Source of the DNA: Eubacteriales bacterium
GTDB lineage: Bacteria > Bacillota > Clostridia > Lachnospirales > Lachnospiraceae
DNA: 64,000 bases
Direction of reading: 5' to 3'
Assembly: GCA_030537195.1 (NCBI GenBank)
Contig: JAUNOK010000002.1
Span: forward strand, 85,632 to 149,631
The notes beneath the pieces are model-generated. The model did not search any database and was not told where the DNA came from. It saw only the letters and a program-made list of their open reading frames with translations. Shown here in pieces: positions 25,863 to 34,263 of the stretch (position 1 is its first letter; the number at the start of each line of letters is the position of its first letter). The position numbers and the translations under genes are program-made.

Positions 25863-26824
25863 TATTTTGTCTCTCTTCCAATGTCCTTTAACATATTCTT
25901 ATCACTTCTTATTGTAGCACATGCAACAGTAGTAAGCATATTACCTGTGATAGTAGCAGATGCACCAGACTGGAATGCCTTGATTCCGTCTCCTGTAAGA
26001 AGCGCTCTTCCTGCACCGAGTCTTATATCAGCCTCCGGGTTAATATATCTGAAGAATGCGATTGTTCTTAATATCTCAGGTTCAGTAAGTCTTCTCTCAT
26101 TCTCAAGCGGTGTACCCTTAATAGGCATAAGTGCATTAAGTGGAATAGAATCAACGCCTACTTCCGCAAGACTTATTGCCATATCAAGTCTGTCTTCCCA
26201 GTCTTCACCCATTCCTATTATACCACCTGAACATGCCCACATGCCTTCGGCTTTTACAAGCTTCAAAGTCTCAATCTTCATGTCATATGTATGTGTTGTA
26301 CATATATTAGGGAAATTTCTTCTAGAAGTCTCTATATTATGGTGATAACTTGTAACACCTGCCTCATGAAGTCTGTGAAGCTGCTCTGCATTAAGAAATC
26401 CCATAGATGCACACAGTTCAATATCACATTCTTTATGCATAGTCTCATAAGCATGAATAGCCTTCTCAAACTCTTCACCAGTAAGTGCCTTACCTGCTGT
26501 AACAATTGAGAATCGGTCAACGCCTTCTGACTCATTCATCTTACATGCTTTTACAATATCTTCCTCCGGGAGAAAATCATATACTTCGCAGTCAGTATGA
26601 TTATGTGCAGACTGGGCACAGTACTTACAGTCCTCTGGACATTTACCGCTTCTTCCATTAATTATAGAGCATAAGTCAACCCTGTCTCCAACAAAATGCT
26701 TTCTTATTCTGTCTGCACCTTCACAAAGCTCATCTAAATCGCAGCTAAGGAAAAATGACAAATCATCCTGTCTTGTAATTCTTCTTCCGTTAATAATCTC
26801 TTCTGCCAGTTCTAATGGTGTCAT
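25862..26824 (-). CDS. bioB: Biotin synthase (radical SAM)
   Basis: This 320-residue radical SAM enzyme has the cluster motif CPEDCKYCAQSAHNHT (CxxxCxxC) at about 62-77. Conserved ICSIINGRSGKCP-like residues precede it and later C98-type and R-containing segments (YHHNIETSRRNFPNI, GIIGMGEDWEDR, GAGRALL) follow. It inserts sulfur into dethiobiotin. No bioA, bioD or bioF lies in the window, so the cell likely depends on imported or separately made precursor. It is the first gene of a bioB-phnD-phnC-phnE operon with its own perfect promoter and starts at an ATG with AGAGG upstream. Confidence 0.95.
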   Translation of the reverse strand: MTPLELAEEIINGRRITRQDDLSFFLSCDLDELCEGADRIRKHFVGDRVDLCSIINGRSGKCPEDCKYCAQSAHNHTDCEVYDFLPEEDIVKACKMNESEGVDRFSIVTAGKALTGEEFEKAIHAYETMHKECDIELCASMGFLNAEQLHRLHEAGVTSYHHNIETSRRNFPNICTTHTYDMKIETLKLVKAEGMWACSGGIIGMGEDWEDRLDMAISLAEVGVDSIPLNALMPIKGTPLENERRLTEPEILRTIAFFRYINPEADIRLGAGRALLTGDGIKAFQSGASATITGNMLTTVACATIRSDKNMLKDIGRETK

Positions 26825-26858
26825 AATATATATACCTCTTTTGAAAAATATTTATTAG

Positions 26859-26887
26859 ATTATAGAACTGAAAAAAGCGAATGTCAA
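26859..26887 (-). promoter_or_regulatory. Promoter of bioB operon embedded in a terminator arm
   Basis: TTGACA (26887-26882) and TATAAT (26864-26859) with 17-nt spacing on the minus strand, both perfect. The -35 lies in the 3' arm of the terminator hairpin of the upstream purine operon. No canonical BirA box was seen. Confidence 0.85.
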
Positions 26888-26916
26888 CCTTGCTATTCCC
26901 ATAAGTTGACATTCGC
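26871..26916 (-). terminator. Terminator of the purine operon (purO/AICARFT)
   Basis: Minus-strand arms GCGAATGTCAAC (26916-26905) and GTTGACATTCGC (26888-26877) are perfect 12-bp complements with a 16-nt loop, followed by six U (26876-26871). It starts 12 nt past the stop. Confidence 0.85.
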
Positions 26917-26928
26917 CAGAAATCATTA

Positions 26929-28104
26929 TTAATGATGGAATAATCTCATTCCTGTAAAGCACATAGCCATTCCATGTTTGTTAGCTGTTTCAATAACCTG
27001 CTCGTCTCTTACAGAACCACCAGGCTGTGCAACATACTTAACACCCGACTTGTATGCTCTCTCAATATTATCTCCGAATGGGAAGAATGCATCTGAACCG
27101 ATTGTTACATCAGTATTGCCTGCAAGCCATGCCTTCTTCTCTTCAACAGTGAATACAGATGGCTTCTCTGTGAATACTCTCTCCCAGTCATTAAGAATAT
27201 CTTCATATTCATCACCAATATAGAGGTCAATTGCATTATCTCTGTCAGCACGTCCCACGCCGTCCTTAAATGGAAGATTAAGAACCTTTGGATTCTGACG
27301 GAGATACCAGTTATCAGCCTTCTGACCAGCAAGTCTTGTACAGTGGATTCTTGACTGCTGTCCTGCGCCGATACCGATTGCCTGTCCATTCTTAACATAG
27401 CATACTGAGTTAGACTGTGTATACTTAAGTGTAATAAGAGCAATAATCATATCAATCTTAGCTGACTCAGGAATTTCCTTATTCTCTGTTACAACATTTG
27501 ATAAAAGTTCCTTATCAATAACGAACTCATTTCTTCCCTGCTCAAATGTTACGCCAAATACCTGCTTTCTCTCTATTGGTTCAGGCTTATATTCAGGGTC
27601 AATCTTAATGATGTTGTAATTGCCTTTCTTCTTAGACTTTAATATCTCAATTGCCTCTGGTTCATAACCAGGAGCAACAATTCCGTCTGAAACCTCATGC
27701 TGGATAAGCTTTGCTGTAGCAACATCACATACATCAGATAATGAAATGAAATCACCAAAAGATGACATTCTGTCTGCACCTCTTGCTCTTGCATACGCAC
27801 ATGCGATTGGGCTTAATTCTCCGATTGTCTCATCAACCCAGTAAATCTTCTTCTCAACATCTGTAAGAGGAAGTCCTACTGCAGCACCTGCTGGAGAAAC
27901 ATGCTTGAAAGATGTAGCTGCTGGAAGTCCTGTAGCTTTCTTTAACTCCTTAACAAGCTGATATCCGTTAAATGCATCAAGAAAATTAATATATCCTGGT
28001 CTGCCGTTAAGAATCTCTACTGGAAGGTCACTTCCGTCTGCCATAAATATTCTTGAAGGCTTCTGATTAGGGTTACATCCATACTTTAACTGAAATTCGT
28101 TCAT
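26929..28104 (-). CDS. purH: AICAR formyltransferase (stand-alone PurH transformylase domain)
   Basis: About 391 residues, matching only the AICAR transformylase half of PurH. The N-terminus LKYGCNPNQKPSRIF and the catalytic Lys-His in TSFKHVSPAGAA (about 64-75) are clear. It formylates AICAR (ZMP) with 10-formyl-THF in the penultimate step of purine synthesis. The cyclohydrolase half is absent; an unrelated PurO-type cyclohydrolase is encoded directly upstream instead. Start chosen at 28104, where AAAGGAG is 7 nt upstream; the in-frame ATG at 28110 is too close to the ribosome site. The operon is controlled by a ZTP riboswitch that senses its substrate ZMP/ZTP. Confidence 0.95.
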   Translation of the reverse strand: MNEFQLKYGCNPNQKPSRIFMADGSDLPVEILNGRPGYINFLDAFNGYQLVKELKKATGLPAATSFKHVSPAGAAVGLPLTDVEKKIYWVDETIGELSPIACAYARARGADRMSSFGDFISLSDVCDVATAKLIQHEVSDGIVAPGYEPEAIEILKSKKKGNYNIIKIDPEYKPEPIERKQVFGVTFEQGRNEFVIDKELLSNVVTENKEIPESAKIDMIIALITLKYTQSNSVCYVKNGQAIGIGAGQQSRIHCTRLAGQKADNWYLRQNPKVLNLPFKDGVGRADRDNAIDLYIGDEYEDILNDWERVFTEKPSVFTVEEKKAWLAGNTDVTIGSDAFFPFGDNIERAYKSGVKYVAQPGGSVRDEQVIETANKHGMAMCFTGMRLFHH

Positions 28105-28146
28105 TTTCATTCTCCTTTATTATAACATTTATCAACTGATGACTTA

Positions 28147-28866
28147 TTATTTTACATTCTTATTGATAATTCTTGTTTCGTATTCGCCTGTAGCAATATC
28201 AATATATCTTACAAAAAGTGAAACCTTGTTATCTGCATTAAGATTATTCCAGATCATCTGAGTGAATTCTTCAATATCACCAGATATCTTAACCCATGTA
28301 GGTTCTCCCTCATAGCTTGGGAGTGGATTGCCATCACCCATATATGTATGGATATAATGTCCTTCTCCTGCAAATGCTGCATCGTAAGTATATGTGTGTC
28401 TTTCGCAGATGTCAGGATTGCCGTTGTGGCTCTTTAATATAGACATTGCATATGAATATTCGTTATTCTCAATATGAAGCACACTTGAGATTCTTGGAGT
28501 ATAGTTAGGAGCATCATGCTCATATTTTCTTACTCTTAAAGATTCTTCAAATGTCTTGCCTTCTGAAAGTCCATCATAAACTGTATCAGTCTGGTCTCCA
28601 TTAGTAACTATAGTATTATTGCCAAATACTCTTACAGGAGCATAAATAATAAGCTCTGGTGCAACTAAAAGTGTTGAAGGATCAAAAGCCTCTGTTCTGA
28701 TGCCCTCTCCGTCCTGTACAAATACACGGTTACGGCTGCTCTCACTTCTTCCCATAATAAAGTAAGCTGAAACTGCCTTCTTACCATCCTCTGACATACC
28801 TGCAACAATTCCTCTGCCTGGATAAGCACATCCTGATAATTCCTCTGAAAGGTTCTTAATTGTCAT
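28147..28866 (-). CDS. purO: IMP cyclohydrolase, PurO type
   Basis: At 239 residues it has the hallmarks of the archaeal-type IMP cyclohydrolase: YPGRGIVAGMSEDG near the N-terminus, YFIMGRSESSRNRVF (about 36-50), and later PNYTPRISSV. It closes FAICAR to IMP. PurO is structurally unrelated to the PurH cyclohydrolase domain, and the pairing with a free-standing AICARFT is common in Lachnospiraceae. It is the first coding gene after the ZTP riboswitch, 36 nt upstream of purH. AGGAGG lies 7 nt before its ATG. Confidence 0.9.
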   Translation of the reverse strand: MTIKNLSEELSGCAYPGRGIVAGMSEDGKKAVSAYFIMGRSESSRNRVFVQDGEGIRTEAFDPSTLLVAPELIIYAPVRVFGNNTIVTNGDQTDTVYDGLSEGKTFEESLRVRKYEHDAPNYTPRISSVLHIENNEYSYAMSILKSHNGNPDICERHTYTYDAAFAGEGHYIHTYMGDGNPLPSYEGEPTWVKISGDIEEFTQMIWNNLNADNKVSLFVRYIDIATGEYETRIINKNVK

Positions 28867-28917
28867 AACTGACCTCCTGTTAAATGTGATGACTGCATTC
28901 GCTGTTCTTTTTCATGA

Positions 28918-29051
28918 GTAGCGCTCGTAACTCAAATGCCAGAATTTCATTCTGGCATTGTCGCGGTGCTCCTCGAGAATCCATATAAGTTTCACATTAT
29001 GTGCAAGCACAACTGTGAAACTTCCATGTCTTCTCTCATCGTTACTCGCGC
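28918..29051 (-). other. Structured leader domain between ZTP terminator and purO
   Basis: This 134-nt stretch folds on paper as a closed multibranch. The outer stem joins GCGCTCGTAAC (28921-28931) to GTTACTCGCGC (29041-29051), 9 of 11 paired. One arm is the perfect 11-bp hairpin AATGCCAGAAT-TTC-ATTCTGGCATT (28935-28959). The other is AAGTTTCACA (28987-28996) with TGTGAAACTT (29014-29023), carrying an inner GTGC-AA-GCAC and extended by GAGAA/TTCTC. It lies after the riboswitch terminator and before the purO ribosome site. I do not recognise it as a known family. It may be a repeat element or a second RNA switch or stabiliser. Confidence 0.55.
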
Positions 29052-29110
29052 AAAAAAGCCGACCGCCTGGGAACGCAGCTTATAGCTTAACGTTGCCCAG
29101 GCGGTCGGCT
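29052..29110 (-). terminator. ZTP riboswitch expression-platform terminator
   Basis: Minus-strand arms AGCCGACCGCCTGGG (29110-29096) and CCCAGGCGGTCGGCT (29071-29057) are perfectly complementary and followed by six U (29057-29052). The 5' arm contains the conserved CCGCCUGGGC segment of the aptamer, so ligand binding and termination are mutually exclusive. Confidence 0.9.
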
Positions 29111-29190
29111 TTTCCTTAATATAAACTGTACTCCCTGTGGGTTATCCCACAATGCTCTTTAAGCATCTTCCGCCAGTTGTACAGCGCTTA
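29090..29190 (-). promoter_or_regulatory. ZTP (pfl) riboswitch aptamer
   Basis: On the minus strand the RNA shows the pfl consensus in order. P1 arms are CUGUAC (29184-29179) and GUACAG (29131-29126). AACUGGCGGA lies in the first half, GUGGGA-UAA-CCCAC with AGGGAG in the middle, and CCGCCUGGGCAA (29103-29092) in the pseudoknot hairpin. The aptamer senses ZTP/ZMP, which builds up when 10-formyl-THF is short. It precedes purO and the AICAR transformylase gene, the enzymes that consume this compound. Ligand binding should sequester CCGCCUGGGC and prevent the overlapping terminator, turning the operon on. Confidence 0.93.
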
Positions 29191-29195
29191 TTAAT

Positions 29196-29224
29196 AACAT
29201 ACAACAAAATGTATTAAATTGCAA
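29196..29224 (-). promoter_or_regulatory. Promoter of the purine operon
   Basis: TTGCAA (29224-29219) and TATGTT (29201-29196) with 17-nt spacing, overlapping the end of the uridylyltransferase gene. The start near 29189 would be just 5' of the ZTP aptamer. Confidence 0.55.
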
Positions 29225-30440
29225 CACCATTCTTCTTAAGAAGTTCTCTTGCTGATTCAACAGAATCAACTCCTGTCGGATTCTTGATAGGTGCGAATTC
29301 TTTCTCTCTTACAACCTCGAATGGAAGACAGCTGTCAAGCTCATGAATCATATCAAGAACAAGACCTTCGAACTTATATCCATTAGGCTTATCTGGCTTA
29401 ACAAGGTTACCATTCTCATCAATATATGGAATCTTCTTCTCAACAATATGTAATGGGAGATTCTTTCCAACAATTGTTTCAAGGTCAGAAACCTTAAACA
29501 AGTAATTAAGAATAACTCCGAAATTATATGCAGGGTCACCTTTTGCATTCTTGGCATCCATCATCTCTTTAGTAAGTTCATAATACTCAACAATAGAAGG
29601 CCTTCCATCTTCAAGACACATAACACCAACCTTCTCATCTGGAGCAGCCTTTCTTACAACCTTAGAACCAACTGCACAATGCTTTTCGATTGTGGCACCG
29701 ATAAATACTGGATCTGCAATTCTCTGAAGAACATTATCAACAGCGAATACATTAAGCCATTCAATTCCGTTATTCTCAAGAACATCTGTTAATCCGGCAT
29801 TCTTTAAAGAAATATACCAGCCGCCATTACCGTTAGGTGATGTAGCCATTCTTCCCTTTTCTTCAAGATATATCTTGCCGTTATAATCAGTAGCTGCTGC
29901 CATATCCTGCTTGAAGAAATGTACATACTCGCTCTTATATCCGAAGAAATTCTTCTCCTTAAAGAAAGAAACTGTAGCATCATTATTCTTCTCACTTGTC
30001 ATAACGAATAAATGTATATATGTTCCTGTCTCTTTAACAACATCCATAAGATTGTTAATAAGACACTCAAATATATAAAGTTCCTTGTTAACGCCAACAT
30101 TATACATTCCCTTAGGATTATCAGAACCAAGTCTTGTTCCCATTCCACCCGCAAGAAGAATTGCTCCAACCTTGCCAGCCTTAATTGCCTCTACACCAGT
30201 ATTCTTAAATGTATCATAATTAGCAGCTATCTCATCAAGCTCCATTGCATCAAGAGGTGTAATCTCACCTTTCTTAACAAGTTCAGACTTATGTTCAATT
30301 GCTGATAAAACTTCCATATCAGTCTTATCAATCTGATCAAGAAGTGCATTCTTCTCATCATCTGATAATTCATCATAATATCTTAATATCTGTTCCTGAC
30401 CGTACTTTGAAAGCTTCAGCTTTGCTTCTTCTAAATTCAC
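29214..30440 (-). CDS. UDPGP-family UTP:sugar-phosphate uridylyltransferase
   Basis: A 408-residue protein of the eukaryotic-type UDPGP family. The nucleotide-binding loop is GAILLAGGMGTRLGSDNPKG (about 91-110), and further motifs include TSPNGNGGWY (about 202) and FAVDNVLQRIADP. Members make UDP-glucose, UDP-GlcNAc or UDP-GalNAc from UTP and the sugar 1-phosphate; the PNGNGG motif resembles that of UDP-GlcNAc pyrophosphorylases. It lies 62 nt downstream of pheA on the same strand, with no evident terminator between them. The precise sugar is not certain. Confidence 0.85.
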   Translation of the reverse strand: MNLEEAKLKLSKYGQEQILRYYDELSDDEKNALLDQIDKTDMEVLSAIEHKSELVKKGEITPLDAMELDEIAANYDTFKNTGVEAIKAGKVGAILLAGGMGTRLGSDNPKGMYNVGVNKELYIFECLINNLMDVVKETGTYIHLFVMTSEKNNDATVSFFKEKNFFGYKSEYVHFFKQDMAAATDYNGKIYLEEKGRMATSPNGNGGWYISLKNAGLTDVLENNGIEWLNVFAVDNVLQRIADPVFIGATIEKHCAVGSKVVRKAAPDEKVGVMCLEDGRPSIVEYYELTKEMMDAKNAKGDPAYNFGVILNYLFKVSDLETIVGKNLPLHIVEKKIPYIDENGNLVKPDKPNGYKFEGLVLDMIHELDSCLPFEVVREKEFAPIKNPTGVDSVESARELLKKNGVAI

Positions 30441-30502
30441 TTTAATTCCCTCACTTATCTAAATTGTTTATTGCTTTGCAATACATTTATAATTCTAACA
30501 TA

Positions 30503-31645
30503 TTAATAGTTTCCTAGCAACTTAATTGACTCAGCTTCTTCTTCGATGCCTCTTAATGCATTCATAACTCTTGGATCATCAATATTACCAGCAAAATCAA
30601 CAAAGAACCTGAAATTCCATCTCTTCCCTTCTACATTGCCCTCAATTGGTCTTGATTCGATTTTATTCATATTAAGTCCATTATATATAATGTGGCTTAA
30701 AAGATTATAAAGAGTTCCCGCTTCATTAGCTGTCTCAAATACAATACTCATCTTCTGTGCGTTCTTAACAAACTTTCTTGTATTAGTTACAATAACGAAT
30801 CTTGTTGTATTGCCTTCCTGATCTGTAATTCCAGTCTTTAAGATATCAAGGCCATAAAGCTCGGCAGCTTCCTTACTTGCAATAGCAACATGAGTCTTAT
30901 TATGCTCCTGAAAAATCATCTTAGCTGCAAGTGCTGTATTAGCCTGACTTATTCGCTGCCAGTCCTTATGGGTATCTAAGAATCTGTCACACTGCATAAG
31001 TCCCTGCGGATGTGAATATACAGCAGTTACATTATTAAGATCAGTTCCTGGAAGTCCAAGTAACAAATGTTCAATCTTAACATAAGTCTCAGCAATTATG
31101 TAATTATCATATTCCTGTAACAGATCATACACATCAGCAACAATTCCTGCATTGGAATTCTCAATAGGAAGTACTGCATAATCAGCCTTTCCCTGCTTAA
31201 CAGCCTCCATGCACTCTCTCCATGTAGGAACATTGAAATTATCAACATCCTTACCAAAGAAATTAATCATTGCAGCGTATGAATATGCTCCTGGAACACC
31301 CTGATATACTACCTTGCAGTCTTTCTTATTAATCTCATCAATAGCCTCATAAGGCTCTCTTAATGTCTGTCCCATCTTTTCAAGAAGCATATACTGGTTC
31401 TTTCTTGAGTTAGCCATAATCTGTGCAAACAGATCATCAATGGCATGTACGTTATCAGGATTCTTAACAAGCTTCTTCACTGATTCTAACTTAGCTTTCT
31501 CTCTTGCCGGATCAAGAACCTTCTTACCTGTCTCAATCTTATATTCTGCAACTTCTGTTGTCAGTTTCATTCTCTCTTCGAACAGTTCTACAAGCTGACT
31601 GTCGATTTTGTCAATATTATTTCGTATCTCATTCAGATCTAACAT
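30503..31645 (-). CDS. pheA: Bifunctional chorismate mutase / prephenate dehydratase (P-protein)
   Basis: 380 residues in three parts. The first 90 form an AroQ chorismate mutase (EIRNNIDKIDSQLVELFEER). Residues about 110-290 are the prephenate dehydratase domain, with GVPGAYSYAAM, PIENSNAGIV and the catalytic EGNTTRFVIV. An ACT domain follows (about 300-378), with the ESRP phenylalanine-binding motif (KIESRPIEGN). The enzyme turns chorismate into phenylpyruvate and should be inhibited by phenylalanine. The ATG has an AAGAGGAG sequence upstream. No T-box was found in the short upstream gap. Confidence 0.96.
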   Translation of the reverse strand: MLDLNEIRNNIDKIDSQLVELFEERMKLTTEVAEYKIETGKKVLDPAREKAKLESVKKLVKNPDNVHAIDDLFAQIMANSRKNQYMLLEKMGQTLREPYEAIDEINKKDCKVVYQGVPGAYSYAAMINFFGKDVDNFNVPTWRECMEAVKQGKADYAVLPIENSNAGIVADVYDLLQEYDNYIIAETYVKIEHLLLGLPGTDLNNVTAVYSHPQGLMQCDRFLDTHKDWQRISQANTALAAKMIFQEHNKTHVAIASKEAAELYGLDILKTGITDQEGNTTRFVIVTNTRKFVKNAQKMSIVFETANEAGTLYNLLSHIIYNGLNMNKIESRPIEGNVEGKRWNFRFFVDFAGNIDDPRVMNALRGIEEEAESIKLLGNY

Positions 31646-31730
31646 ATACTTCTCCTCTTTAAAGCGATGTATTGTTCTTATTGTATCACATTTTTAATGA
31701 TATGCAATAAATCTGATTCTGATATGCATA

Positions 31731-31760
31731 AAAATTCCCGCACTATTGTGCGGGAATTTT
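31731..31760. terminator. Terminator downstream of aspS
   Basis: AAAATTCCCGCAC (31731-31743) and GTGCGGGAATTTT (31748-31760) form a perfect 13-bp stem with a 4-nt loop. On the minus strand a run of U follows. The symmetric A and U tracts allow action on both strands. Confidence 0.85.
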
Positions 31761-31768
31761 TACATATC

Positions 31769-33565
31769 TTACTCTTCTGTTTTCTCTTCTTCAATCTTGA
31801 TTGAAAGTTCATCAAGCTGCTTGGCATCTACAACATCAGGTGCATTAGTAAGAAGACAAGATGCATCCTTTACCTTAGGGAAGGCAATTACATCTCTGAT
31901 TGAATCTCTCTTAGCCATAAGCATTACAAGTCTGTCAAGACCATAAGCAAGTCCTGCGTGTGGTGGAACACCATACTTAAATGCATCAAGAAGGAATCCA
32001 AACTTCTCATTGGCAACTTCATCTGTAAGGCCAAGTGCCTTGAACATTCTCTGCTGTACATCAGCCTGATGGATTCTTACTGAACCACCACCGATTTCTG
32101 TTCCGTTAAGAACGATATCATAAGCCTTGGCACGAACTGCACCAGGGTTAGTCTCAAGCATATCAAGATCTTCATCCATAGGCATTGTGAATGGGTGATG
32201 CATTGCAACATATCTTTCTTCTTCATCTGACCATTCAAACTGTGGGAACTCTGTTACCCATAAGAACTTATAATCAGACTTATCAAGAAGTCCCATCTGA
32301 CCAGCAAGTTCTACTCTTAATGCACCAAGTACATTCCATACAATCTTGTTTCTGTCAGCAGCGAATAAAAGAAGGTCTCCTGCTTCACCGTCCATAGCCT
32401 TAACAAGAGCATCCATCTGCTCCTCTGTCATGAACTTTGCAAATGATGACTTATATGAACCATCTTCATGAATTGCAATATAAGCAAGCCCCTTAGCACC
32501 ATATCCCTTAGCGAAATCAACAAGTGCATCAATCTTCTTACGAGGCATGCTTCCCTGTCCCTTTGCATTGATACCTCTTACAGAACCACCATTCTCAAGA
32601 GCTCCTGTAAATACTCCAAATCCGCAATCCTTAACGATATCTGATACATTCTGTAATTCCATACCGAATCTTAAATCAGGCTTATCTGAACCGAATCTGT
32701 CCATAGCTTCCTGCCATGTCATTCTCTGGATTGGAAGCTGTACGTCTACATCAAGGACCTCCTTGAAAAGATATGCAAGAAGTCTTTCATTAACATCGAT
32801 TACATCATCAACATCAACAAATGATAACTCCATATCAATCTGTGTGAATTCTGGCTGTCTGTCTGCTCTTAAATCCTCATCTCTGAAGCATCTTGCAATC
32901 TGCATATATCTGTCATAACCAGAGCACATAAGCATCTGCTTGAAAAGCTGTGGTGACTGTGGAAGTGCATAGAACTTACCTGGATGAATACGGCTTGGTA
33001 CAAGGTAATCTCTTGCTCCCTCTGGTGTAGACTTAGTAAGCATAGGTGTTTCAATCTCTAAGAAACCTTCCTTTGCAAGGAATGCTCTTGTAAGAGTTGC
33101 AACCTTACTTCTCATAATAATATTAGACTGGATATCAGGTCTTCTAAGGTCAAGACATCTGTACTTAAGTCTGATATCTTCCTTAGTCTGGATATTCTCC
33201 TCAATTGGGAATGGAGGTGTCTCTGACTCAGAAAGAATTCTTAAAGTCTTAGCAGCAATCTCAATATCACCAGTCTTTAAGCTCTCATTAACAGCACCAC
33301 TTCTCTTAACAACTTCACCTTCAACAGCGATTACGAATTCGTTACGAAGTGTATATGCCTTGTCAAAACCTTCCTTACCAATTATATTCTCATCAAAAAG
33401 AATCTGAAGAATACCGCTTCTATCTCTTAAATCAACGAAAATAAGTGCACCAAGATTTCTTCTCTTGGCAACCCAACCCATAACAGTAACCTTCTTACCA
33501 ATATCAGCCGATGAAACCTCTGTACATCTGTGCGATCTCTTTAAGCCAACCATTGACTCTGCCAT
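31769..33565 (-). CDS. aspS: Aspartyl-tRNA synthetase
   Basis: The 598-residue bacterial-type enzyme has an N-terminal OB-fold anticodon-binding domain (VTVMGWVAKRRNLGALIFVD), class II motif 2 (CFRDEDLRADRQPEFTQID, about 218-236), the inserted GAD domain (about 290-410), and motif 3 (GLAYGLDRLVMLM near the C-terminus). It charges tRNA-Asp. It is the last gene of a unit after the polysaccharide deacetylase and HD-GYP genes, 30 nt after the latter. AGAGG precedes the ATG. Confidence 0.97.
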   Translation of the reverse strand: MAESMVGLKRSHRCTEVSSADIGKKVTVMGWVAKRRNLGALIFVDLRDRSGILQILFDENIIGKEGFDKAYTLRNEFVIAVEGEVVKRSGAVNESLKTGDIEIAAKTLRILSESETPPFPIEENIQTKEDIRLKYRCLDLRRPDIQSNIIMRSKVATLTRAFLAKEGFLEIETPMLTKSTPEGARDYLVPSRIHPGKFYALPQSPQLFKQMLMCSGYDRYMQIARCFRDEDLRADRQPEFTQIDMELSFVDVDDVIDVNERLLAYLFKEVLDVDVQLPIQRMTWQEAMDRFGSDKPDLRFGMELQNVSDIVKDCGFGVFTGALENGGSVRGINAKGQGSMPRKKIDALVDFAKGYGAKGLAYIAIHEDGSYKSSFAKFMTEEQMDALVKAMDGEAGDLLLFAADRNKIVWNVLGALRVELAGQMGLLDKSDYKFLWVTEFPQFEWSDEEERYVAMHHPFTMPMDEDLDMLETNPGAVRAKAYDIVLNGTEIGGGSVRIHQADVQQRMFKALGLTDEVANEKFGFLLDAFKYGVPPHAGLAYGLDRLVMLMAKRDSIRDVIAFPKVKDASCLLTNAPDVVDAKQLDELSIKIEEEKTEE

Positions 33566-33595
33566 CTTACTTTACCTCTTTCCTGTAATTAATTA

Positions 33596-34240
33596 CTAAT
33601 CTGCGAAGGATAGAATATCTTCGAGAGTAAGACTGTCTAAATCTATCTTACTATTTCTTATTATCTCAAATGTTTCTTCCTCGTGAATCATTCGCTGAAA
33701 TTCAATAAACACTCTCATATCAAGGTTCTTAATCTCTTCAATAAGAATATTCACAGCCGTATCAACATCAAAAGCCTTTCTATACGGTCTGTCTGATATC
33801 AGCGCCGCAAATTCATCTGCCACCTTAAGAATTCTTGCTCCCAATGGAATATCCGTCCCCTTAAGATTGTCAGGATAACCACTTCCATCGTAACACTCAT
33901 GGTGCCAGAGAACAACTTTCATTATATTATCCGAATAATCATAATTTTTCAATACATCAAAGCTGATTTTAGAGTGCATTCTCATATATTTCATCTCTTC
34001 AACCGATAATTCAACTGAATTTCTACCATATAAGTATTCTGATAATTTAAGTTTTCCAATATCATGCATCATTCCGGCAACTTTAAGTTCATAACATTCC
34101 TCTTCACTAAGTCCCATACGCTTAGCAAGCTGATATGTCAGATTAGCCACAAGAATTCCATGCTCTATGCCATTCTTATAATCATTCAAAATATACTGTA
34201 ACTGCTCAGCATCAGTAATCTCTGTATTATTATATCCCAT
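33596..34240 (-). CDS. HD-GYP domain protein (putative c-di-GMP phosphodiesterase)
   Basis: About 214 residues comprising a single HD-GYP domain. The metal site motif MMHDIGKLKLSE (about 59), later HHECYDGSGYPDNLKGTDIP (about 110) and ILKVADEFAAL are present. The GYP motif indicates cyclic di-GMP hydrolysis, although no GGDEF or sensory domain is attached. A longer frame starts at a TTG (34267). I use the ATG at 34240, which has CAGGAGA upstream. It follows the polysaccharide deacetylase gene, so a role linked to cell surface control is possible. Confidence 0.85.
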   Translation of the reverse strand: MGYNNTEITDAEQLQYILNDYKNGIEHGILVANLTYQLAKRMGLSEEECYELKVAGMMHDIGKLKLSEYLYGRNSVELSVEEMKYMRMHSKISFDVLKNYDYSDNIMKVVLWHHECYDGSGYPDNLKGTDIPLGARILKVADEFAALISDRPYRKAFDVDTAVNILIEEIKNLDMRVFIEFQRMIHEEETFEIIRNSKIDLDSLTLEDILSFAD

Positions 34241-34263
34241 GTATAACAGTCTCCTGCTTAATA

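Noticed and set aside
26825..26928. BirA operator in front of bioB
   Set aside because: The dyad there is the purine operon terminator, and it does not match the BirA consensus.
33566..33595. T-box leader before aspS
   Set aside because: The gap is only 30 nt; there is no room for a T-box and no GGTGG sequence.
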